Source of the DNA: Neohoeflea coraliihabitans
Lineage (GTDB): Bacteria; Pseudomonadota; Alphaproteobacteria; Rhizobiales; Rhizobiaceae
Assembly: GCF_019334345.1 (NCBI RefSeq)
Contig: NZ_JAHWQX010000003.1
Location: 310,001 to 374,000, forward strand
Direction: 5' to 3'
Length of the DNA: 64,000 nt
Shown: positions 55,246 through 61,629 of the stretch, piece by piece
How the letters are laid out: each line of letters opens with the position of its first letter
Numbering within the stretch: the stretch's first letter is position 1
Notes under the pieces: generated by a model
Database searches by the model: none
Told to the model about the DNA's origin: nothing
Seen by the model: the letters and a program-made list of their open reading frames with translations, nothing else
Position numbers and translations under genes: made by a program

Positions 55246-55917
55246 TCAGGCCGGTTGCGTCTGCGCGGTCTCGATCATGCCGCGCTCGATCTGCAGCGAC
55301 TCGTCGGCGATGGCGGCCAGAAGCTCGGGGCTGGATTCGGTGATCAGGAATGCCACGTCCGGATGGGCGGCGCGCAATCTCTTGAGGGCCTGCGCATATT
55401 CCAGCGCCAGGGCCGGGGCGAGGCCCTGGAAAGGCTCGTCAAGCAGCAGCACGCGCGTGGCGGTCATCATGGCGCGACCGAGCGCCACCATCTTGCCCTG
55501 TCCGCCGCTGACGCCGCCGCCGGGGCGGCTGGCCATGACGCGCAATTGCGGCAGCAGCTCATAGACTTCCTCCAGTCGCCGCTGGCGTTCCTGGCGGTTC
55601 ATATTAATGGCATAGGCCGGCAACAGGATGTTTTCCTCAACGGTGAAGGCCGGAATCAGGCGGCGGTCCTCGGGGGCATAGCCGATGCCAAGACCGGCGC
55701 GGGCATAGCCGGGAACGGCGCCGAGATCCGTATCTGCGAGCCGCAGTTCGCCTTCGCGTTTCGGCTGCAGTCCCATGATGGCGCGCAGCGTCGTCGTCTT
55801 GCCTGCGCCGTTGCGGCCGATCAGCACGGTGGTGCGCCCGGCCTTGAGATCGAAGGTGACGCCGCGCAGGATCAGCGCACCGGCAATTTCGACATTCAGA
55901 TTTTTCACTGACAGCAT
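55246..55917 (-). CDS. livF: Branched-chain amino acid-type ABC transporter ATPase LivF
   Basis: Second nucleotide-binding subunit of a HAAT-family importer, 223 residues. Walker A 'IGRNGAGKTTTLRAIMG', signature 'VSGGQGKMVALGRAM' (with GQG in place of GQQ), Walker B 'RVLLLDEPFQGLAP'. The H-loop region reads 'AFLITESSPELLA': Glu-Ser replaces the usual Glu-His/Thr-His, which is noteworthy. The start overlaps the livG stop by one base (TGATG). Last gene of the operon. Confidence 0.93.
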   Translation of the reverse strand: MLSVKNLNVEIAGALILRGVTFDLKAGRTTVLIGRNGAGKTTTLRAIMGLQPKREGELRLADTDLGAVPGYARAGLGIGYAPEDRRLIPAFTVEENILLPAYAINMNRQERQRRLEEVYELLPQLRVMASRPGGGVSGGQGKMVALGRAMMTATRVLLLDEPFQGLAPALALEYAQALKRLRAAHPDVAFLITESSPELLAAIADESLQIERGMIETAQTQPA

Positions 55918-56663
55918 CAGACCGCTCCCACGACGCGTTCGATCACCTGCGGGTCGCGCAGAACTTGCTTCGGGTCGCCCTCGGCGATGATGCGCCCGGC
56001 GTCCCAGACCACCACGCGGTCGGCATAGCGGGTGACGATTTCCATATCATGCTCGACAAACAGGGCCGTCATCTGCCGCGCCTTGAGCGCCGCCATCAGC
56101 TTTTCCATCAGGGTGAAGCGTTCCAGGGCGCTGACGCCGCTGGTCGGCTCGTCGAGCAGCAGAAGGCGCGGGTTGAGAGCCAGCGCCAGCGTGATGTCGG
56201 CCAGTTTGCGCAGGCCCTCGGGCAGGGTGCCGGCAATCGTTTCGGCATGATCCTCGAGCGAGAACAGGGCGAGCAGCTCGTGCGCCTCATCGATATAGGC
56301 GGTGCGGTCAAGGCGCCGCAGCCCCTGGAAGATTCCGCGGCGCGAGGCGATCGCCAGCATGACGTTGGTCAGCAAGGTCTGATCGGTGAACAATTGCGGG
56401 ATCTGGAAGGCGCGGGCGATGCCGCGGCGGGCAATGCGACGCGGCGCCATGCCGGTGATGGCGGCATCACCGAGATAGACCTTGCCCGATTCCGGCCGCA
56501 GATAGCCGGTGCACATGTTGAGAAAGGTGGTCTTGCCGGAGCCGTTGGAGCCGATGATGGCGAGAAATTCGCCCTCGCGGACCTCCAGATTGACATTGTC
56601 GGCGGCCTTGACGCCGGAGAAGGACAGCTCGAGCCCTTCAGCTCTCAGAACGGGCTTGTTCAT
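55917..56663 (-). CDS. livG: Branched-chain amino acid-type ABC transporter ATPase LivG
   Basis: First nucleotide-binding subunit, 248 residues. Walker A 'IGSNGSGKTTFLNMCTG', 'RGIARAFQIPQLFTD' (Q-loop), signature-like 'LPEGLRKLADITLALAL' (divergent from LSGGQQ, as in several LivG-type proteins), Walker B 'RLLLLDEPTSGVSALE', H-loop 'FVEHDMEIV'. The start overlaps livM by four bases (ATGA). The open frame upstream belongs to livM in another frame. Confidence 0.94.
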   Translation of the reverse strand: MNKPVLRAEGLELSFSGVKAADNVNLEVREGEFLAIIGSNGSGKTTFLNMCTGYLRPESGKVYLGDAAITGMAPRRIARRGIARAFQIPQLFTDQTLLTNVMLAIASRRGIFQGLRRLDRTAYIDEAHELLALFSLEDHAETIAGTLPEGLRKLADITLALALNPRLLLLDEPTSGVSALERFTLMEKLMAALKARQMTALFVEHDMEIVTRYADRVVVWDAGRIIAEGDPKQVLRDPQVIERVVGAV

Positions 56664-57616
56664 TCGACCACTCCCTGGCTTTTCCTGGGCTCTGCACGCT
56701 TTTCCAACAGTCCGTGCAGGCCATGCGGCAGGAAGAAGATGACCGCCAGCAGCGCGGCGCCAAGGATCATGTTCCAGGCATCGGCAGCGACATCGACCGC
56801 GAGCACGTGAACCGCCTCGAGAAACACCGATCCGATGAACGGGCCTGCGACACCGCCGATGCCGCCGAGCACCGCGGTCAGAACGAGATGACCCGATTCG
56901 GTCCAGTAGGCGTATTCGGGCAGGACATGGCCGATGGTCAGGGCCGCCATGGCACCGCCGAGGCCGGCAAGTGCCGCCGAGATCGTGTAGGCGATCAGGG
57001 TCACCGACCAGGCCGAGACGCCAAGATATTCTAGGCGGATTTCGTTGGTGTGGATGGACATGAGGGCATAGCCGAGCGGTGATTTGAGATAGGCCCGGAT
57101 GAGCAGGCCGATAGCGACAAGAAGGCCGACGCAGACATAATAGAGAATGTCGTCGAAGGCGGCCTTGTCGAGTTCGAGACCGAAAACGGCGGGCGTGGCG
57201 ACGCGCATGCCATCGGTGCCGCCGGTCAGGCCGTAAAGCTTGGACAACAGTGCGAACAGCACCATCGAGACGGCGAGGTTGAGCATCGCAAAGAAGATGG
57301 CGCGGAAGCGCACGAGAAAGGTGCCGAAAACCAGGCCGCACACGGCGGTCACCAGGGTGGAACCGATCAGCAGCAAGGCGAGGTCGGCGAGAACGCCGAA
57401 TTTCATCATGAACGCCGTCGCATAGGCTCCGATTGCGAAATACATGGCATGGCCGATGGAGATCAGACCGCCGCGCAGCAGCAGCGCGACCCCGAGGGCG
57501 GCGAAGCCCTTGGCGATGGCGATCGTCATGATGAATTGCGAGGACGGCATTGCCGCCGGCAGGATCAGGAGGGCCAGTACGGCAGCGGCCGCGAACAGGA
57601 CAAGAAGACGCGACAT
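56660..57616 (-). CDS. livM: Branched-chain amino acid-type ABC transporter permease LivM
   Basis: Inner-membrane permease of 318 residues with 8-10 hydrophobic helices. It shows the LivM core 'SIGHAMYFAIGAYATAFMMK' and the late 'VLGGIGGVAGPFIGSVFLEA'. Translation is coupled on both sides: its start overlaps the livH stop (TAATG) and its stop overlaps the livG start. Pairs with LivH to form the channel. Confidence 0.94.
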   Translation of the reverse strand: MSRLLVLFAAAAVLALLILPAAMPSSQFIMTIAIAKGFAALGVALLLRGGLISIGHAMYFAIGAYATAFMMKFGVLADLALLLIGSTLVTAVCGLVFGTFLVRFRAIFFAMLNLAVSMVLFALLSKLYGLTGGTDGMRVATPAVFGLELDKAAFDDILYYVCVGLLVAIGLLIRAYLKSPLGYALMSIHTNEIRLEYLGVSAWSVTLIAYTISAALAGLGGAMAALTIGHVLPEYAYWTESGHLVLTAVLGGIGGVAGPFIGSVFLEAVHVLAVDVAADAWNMILGAALLAVIFFLPHGLHGLLEKRAEPRKSQGVVE

Positions 57617-58518
57617 TACACTCTCCGCGTTTCAGCGACGCCGAACAGCCCCTGCGGACGCACCATCAGGACGAGGAGCATCACCAGATAGGGCGCCACG
57701 GAATCGAGGGCCGGAACAAAATAGACGGCAAGCACCTTGGCGGTGGCGACGATGACCGAGGCGATGGCGGCGCCCTCGATCTGGCCGAGACCGCCAATGG
57801 CTGCGACGGCGAAGGCCAGCACCATGGTCTCGGCGCCGAGCCCCGGCGCCACACCTGTGGTCGGCGTTGCCAGGGCGCCACCGAGAGCGGCGAGAAAGAC
57901 GCCGATCGAGAAGGCGATCATGTACATGCGGTCGGTGTCGATGCCCATCGCCTCGGAGACCTCGCGGTCGGCGACCACGGCGGCGAGCAGGCGTCCCATG
58001 CGCGTGTGCTTGATCAGGAGCCGCAGGCCGACCAGCACCAGCACGGCAAGCACGATCAGGAGGATCTGATAATTGAGATAGACGACATTGCCGATCTGGG
58101 TGATGCCGAGCAGGGTCATCGGCGTGTCCTGGTAAAGAGACTGAACGCCGAACACCATGCGCTGCAGGTCTTCGAGAATCAGAAACAGTCCGAATGTGAC
58201 GAGGATCTGCACCGCTTCGCCCTTGCCATAGGTCCAGCGGATCAGGGTCCGCTCGATGGCCGGGCCGAACAAGGCCGCGACGAACACGGCGCTGAGCAGC
58301 AGGGCCGGATAGGAGAGCCAGGGATTGGCGCCGGCGCTGACCAGCCACAGGCCGAGGGTGGCGGCACCGTAGGCGCCGATGGAATAGAAGCTGCCATGGG
58401 CGACGTTGAGAATGCGCAGGACGCTAAAGACCAGCGTCAGCCCGACGGCGACGAAGAAAATCAGCGCCGCGTTGGCAAGGCCGTCGATCAGCAATGGGAG
58501 AAGGGATTGAAGCATCAA
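57616..58518 (-). CDS. livH: Branched-chain amino acid-type ABC transporter permease LivH
   Basis: Inner-membrane permease, 300 residues, 7-8 helices. Signatures are 'NVAHGSFYSIGAYGAATLGL' and 'GLGAETMVLAFAVAAIGGLG'. It is separated from the upstream binding-protein gene by 112 bases containing a strong hairpin, and overlaps livM by one base. Confidence 0.94.
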   Translation of the reverse strand: MMLQSLLPLLIDGLANAALIFFVAVGLTLVFSVLRILNVAHGSFYSIGAYGAATLGLWLVSAGANPWLSYPALLLSAVFVAALFGPAIERTLIRWTYGKGEAVQILVTFGLFLILEDLQRMVFGVQSLYQDTPMTLLGITQIGNVVYLNYQILLIVLAVLVLVGLRLLIKHTRMGRLLAAVVADREVSEAMGIDTDRMYMIAFSIGVFLAALGGALATPTTGVAPGLGAETMVLAFAVAAIGGLGQIEGAAIASVIVATAKVLAVYFVPALDSVAPYLVMLLVLMVRPQGLFGVAETRRV

Positions 58519-58597
58519 GGGACTCTATGCGGTCTCGAAGCTGAGAACCGGTGATATGCGCGAGCTGCGCAATGGCGGCCCGGCGGTTTCCGGAAAT

Positions 58598-58621
58598 CCC
58601 GCTCCGCCGAAGCGGAGCGGG
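58598..58621 (-). terminator. Intercistronic hairpin between livK and livH
   Basis: Perfect 10-bp stem CCCGCTCCGC/GCGGAGCGGG with a TTCG tetraloop on the minus strand, ten bases after the binding-protein stop. ATTTCC follows, with no strong T run. It probably protects or partly terminates the binding-protein mRNA, giving more binding protein than permease. Confidence 0.7.
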
Positions 58622-58630
58622 GAGGGTTGC

Positions 58631-59935
58631 TTACTTGTAGCTGCCGGCGGCGGGCAGCGTGTCGAGGAAGCTCGGCTCGAGCGACTTGATCCACTCGACG
58701 GGCTCTTCGCCGACCGGAGCCATGAAGGCCTCGCCATCATAGCGCACCATGTCGCCGATGACCTTGAATTCATGGCTGTCGGATGCGGTGGTGACGCCGA
58801 TGACCTGATCGACAATGCCATCATTGTCTTCGCGCAGGCTTGTCTCGCCGGTCATGGTTTCAACCGTCATGCCTTCGAGGGCTGCAACGATTTCGTCACG
58901 GCTCGGCCATTCACCGTTCTTGTCTTCGACGGCCTTCTCGACGGCGGCCTTCATCACGACCAGGGCGTTGGCCATCTTCATCGACGGGAAGACCGGGTAT
59001 TCGCCGTAACGCTCATGATAGGCTTCGGCGAAAGCGACGGTGTCCGGCTTGGACTGGGCATCGGGAGACAGCCAGTAGCCGTCACCGAGCATGCCGACAA
59101 TGACGCCGTCCGGCAGATCGACGCGCTGCAGCACCGTTTCGCCGAGGGCGAGGATGACCTGGCTCTGCTGGAAGATGCCGCGCGGTCCGGCCTGGCGAAC
59201 GAAGTTCTCAAGGTCGGCGCCCCAGAGGTTGGAGAAGATGGCGTCCGGGCGGGCCGATGACAGGCGGGAGATTTCCGTCTGGTAGGTGGAGGCGCCGAGC
59301 TTGGGGAAGAGTTCCGCAACGATCTCGACGTCCGGTGCAAAGGTGGCGAGCGCCGTCTTGACGATATCGGCGGCATCATGACCGAAGGAGTAGTCCGGGT
59401 TGATGATCGCAACGCGCTTCACGTCGGGCTGACGCTCGAGCAGATAGGCGACGAAGGCGGTGAACTCGGGCAGCGTGTTGCCGTTCGGGCGATAGGTGTA
59501 TTTCAGCTCGCTGTCGCGCAGCAATTGATGGGTGTCGCAGTTCCAGGCGATCGTCGGCATTTTCAGCTGCTCGGCGAGAGGCGCCAGGGCCAGGCAGTTG
59601 CCGCTCGAAAGGGCAGCGATCATCACCTGGTTGTCCTGATCCTCAGCCATACTGCGGTATTCGGAGATCACACCCTCGGCGCCCTGAGCCTCGTCGACGT
59701 AGGTCGCCTCGATCGGCACGCCTGCGACGCCGCCATCGGCGTTGATCCGTTCGATCATCAATTCGGCGGCCTGTTTGCCGGGCATGCCATAGGCTGCGGC
59801 CGGGCCGGATGTGAAGGTGAAGACGCCGATGGACAGGGCCTCCGGCTTTTCCTGGGCGGTGGCGACTGTCGCGGCCAGCGCGATGGCCGCGGCGGGCAGG
59901 ACGGCGGTGGTCCAGTGGTGGAGTATCTTCTTCAT
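58631..59935 (-). CDS. livK: Branched-chain amino acid-type ABC transporter substrate-binding protein
   Basis: Periplasmic type-1 binding protein of 434 residues. The signal peptide 'MKKILHHWTTAVLPAAAIAL' ends near 'ATVATAQ'. The mature part starts 'EALSIGVFTFTSGPAAAYGM' and contains 'VAIINPDYSFGHDAADIVK' and 'RPDAIFSNLWGADLENFVRQ'. Substrate unknown: HAAT proteins bind amino acids, amides, urea or aromatic acids. ATG 59935 follows GGGGAA. First gene of the leftward transport operon, divergent from DUF2848. Confidence 0.92.
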   Translation of the reverse strand: MKKILHHWTTAVLPAAAIALAATVATAQEKPEALSIGVFTFTSGPAAAYGMPGKQAAELMIERINADGGVAGVPIEATYVDEAQGAEGVISEYRSMAEDQDNQVMIAALSSGNCLALAPLAEQLKMPTIAWNCDTHQLLRDSELKYTYRPNGNTLPEFTAFVAYLLERQPDVKRVAIINPDYSFGHDAADIVKTALATFAPDVEIVAELFPKLGASTYQTEISRLSSARPDAIFSNLWGADLENFVRQAGPRGIFQQSQVILALGETVLQRVDLPDGVIVGMLGDGYWLSPDAQSKPDTVAFAEAYHERYGEYPVFPSMKMANALVVMKAAVEKAVEDKNGEWPSRDEIVAALEGMTVETMTGETSLREDNDGIVDQVIGVTTASDSHEFKVIGDMVRYDGEAFMAPVGEEPVEWIKSLEPSFLDTLPAAGSYK

Positions 59936-60032
59936 TTGCGTTCCCCTGTTGACCGGGCTTTGGGAAGCCGGCTTGGTGCGGAGTTTCATTCAGCATGCGT
60001 TGACATTTGTCTGAGGACATGAATAAAACACA

Positions 60033-60046
60033 TGTGATATATCACA
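60033..60046. promoter_or_regulatory. Perfect 14-bp palindrome in the livK-DUF2848 divergent region
   Basis: TGTGATATATCACA is self-complementary over all 14 bases and lies about 98 bases before livK and 131 before the DUF2848 ATG. Candidate operator for the GntR/FCD regulator encoded at 60887. The four-base spacer between TGTGA and TCACA does not fit CRP (six bases). Confidence 0.6.
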
Positions 60047-60176
60047 GCAACATTACCCCGGCTGTTTGTCAAGTGTCGTGTCGGGAGAGGTTGCAAAAAT
60101 TGTGCCGGGCAGGGCGACGCATACAGTCGAAGCCATGCCGATGCGGTGCGCTACAGCAGGAAGGGACTTGTTCGCC

Positions 60177-60863
60177 ATGGTGACTTTGAACGTCGAAGTG
60201 CAAACCCGCAACGCGAGAGAACAGCGGCGATTCGAGGTCTCCGAGCTGGTGATTGCCGGCTGGGCGGGCCGCGACGTGGCAGCCATGGAGCACCATATCC
60301 GCGAACTCGAGGAGCTGGGAATTGCCCGGCCGCGCGCCACGCCGCTGTTTTACCGTGTTTCCGCGTCACGTTTGGCGACTTCCGAAGTGCTCGACGTTGT
60401 CGGTGGGGATTCGAGCGGTGAGGTTGAATGCGTGCTTGTGGCAAGCGAAGGCCGGCTGTTCGTCGGGGTCGGATCGGACCATACCGACCGCAAGGTGGAA
60501 GCCTACGGCGTGACGGTGTCCAAGCAGATCTGTGACAAGCCGGTCTCTTCGGTCTTCTGGCCCTGGGACGAGGTCGCCGATCACTGGGACGACCTGACCA
60601 TCGCAAGCTTCGCGACGATCGATGGCGAGACGGTCCCCTACCAGGAAGGCTCGGTGGCCGGTCTCCTGCATCCTGAAGAACTGATCCGGAAATACACGGG
60701 TGGCGACACGCTGGCGGACGGCACCGCGATGTTTTGCGGGACCTTGCCGGCGCTTGGCGGCGTGCGGCCGGCGCGTGCGTTCGAAGCTCGGCTCTGTGAC
60801 CCGGTGCTTTCACGCGAACTGAAGCTGGGTTATCAGGTCAGGGAACTCGAAATAGCGGACTAG
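60177..60863 (+). CDS. DUF2848-family protein
   Basis: 228-residue soluble protein of unknown function. Recognised by overall pattern: 'ELVIAGWAGRDVAAMEHHIR', 'GIARPRATPLFYRVSASRL', 'FVGVGSDHTDRKVEAYGVTV' and 'CDKPVSSVFWPWDEVADHW'. It has no signal peptide or membrane helix. ATG 60177 is chosen; in-frame upstream starts (60135, 60141, 60066) would place extra sequence in the promoter region. It is divergent from the liv-type operon and followed 23 bases later by the GntR gene, suggesting it metabolises the imported substrate (inference). Confidence 0.85.
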   Translation: MVTLNVEVQTRNAREQRRFEVSELVIAGWAGRDVAAMEHHIRELEELGIARPRATPLFYRVSASRLATSEVLDVVGGDSSGEVECVLVASEGRLFVGVGSDHTDRKVEAYGVTVSKQICDKPVSSVFWPWDEVADHWDDLTIASFATIDGETVPYQEGSVAGLLHPEELIRKYTGGDTLADGTAMFCGTLPALGGVRPARAFEARLCDPVLSRELKLGYQVRELEIAD

Positions 60864-60886
60864 AATCAGCAGACTGGATTAAAGTG

Positions 60887-61585
60887 ATGCGGCCTCTCGC
60901 CGGCGATACAGCAGCGCCCGACAGTTTCGCTCCCGCCAGGAGCAAGCGGCAATCGATGCGCGATACAGCCTATGCGGCGATCAAGCGGCAGATCGTCAAT
61001 TGCGAGCTCAAGCCCGGCGAAGCGGTGACGGTGACCGAGCTTGCACAAGCGCTCGACATGGGGCGCACACCGGTCATCCAGGCCATCGACCGGCTGACGG
61101 TTGACGGACTTGTCGAGGTGATGCCGCGCAAGGGCGTGGTGGTCAGTCCGGTCAGTCTCGACGATTTTGTCGAGATCATCGAAATGCGGCTGGTCAACGA
61201 GGCGCAGGCGGTGCGATGGGCGGCGGAAAAGGCCGATCGCACCCAGATCGAGCGGTTGCAGACCAATCTCGATGGTGCCTGGTCGGCCGCGCGGGCGCAC
61301 GATATCGACCGCATGATCGAGCTTGACCGCGAATTTCACCGGCTGATCTCGCGGGCCGCCGGCAATTCCATTCTCAGCGAGTTTCTCGGCAATCTGCATG
61401 ACAAGGCGCTGCGGTTCTGGTTCATCTCGCTGCGGGCGCCGGACCACAATCTTCGCGTCTGCCAACAGCATGCGGACATTCTCGGCGGCATCAAGAACCA
61501 TGATCCGGCACAGGCCGAGGCGGCGATGCGCGAGCACATCGCCTCCTTCCATGCCAATGCGTCGAGCCAGATCCTGCGCAGCTGA
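60887..61585 (+). CDS. GntR-family transcriptional regulator, FCD subfamily
   Basis: 232 residues. The N-terminal winged helix is 'AYAAIKRQIVNCELKPGEAV' with recognition region 'ALDMGRTPVIQAIDRLTVDG'. The C-terminal FCD all-helical ligand-binding domain contains 'EIIEMRLVNEAQAVRWAAEK' and metal-binding-type 'ELDREFHRLISRAAGN' (Asp and His) and a late 'MREHIASF' His. Probably a repressor of the adjacent DUF2848 and transport genes with a carboxylate-like effector. ATG 60887 is preferred; GTG 60884 directly precedes it. Confidence 0.9.
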   Translation: MRPLAGDTAAPDSFAPARSKRQSMRDTAYAAIKRQIVNCELKPGEAVTVTELAQALDMGRTPVIQAIDRLTVDGLVEVMPRKGVVVSPVSLDDFVEIIEMRLVNEAQAVRWAAEKADRTQIERLQTNLDGAWSAARAHDIDRMIELDREFHRLISRAAGNSILSEFLGNLHDKALRFWFISLRAPDHNLRVCQQHADILGGIKNHDPAQAEAAMREHIASFHANASSQILRS

Positions 61586-61612
61586 AGATATCAAATCACC
61601 CCGGTACCGGAT

Positions 61613-61629
61613 GTGAGAATCGTTCTCAC
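61613..61629. terminator. Small hairpin between convergent GntR and SDR-fusion genes
   Basis: Seven-bp perfect stem GTGAGAA/TTCTCAC with a three-base loop, overlapping the stop codon of the leftward gene. No T run follows, so termination is only possible. Confidence 0.35.

Noticed and set aside
60033-60046. TGTGATATATCACA as a CRP site
   Set aside because: CRP needs a six-base spacer between TGTGA and TCACA; here it is four. A GntR operator fits the context better.
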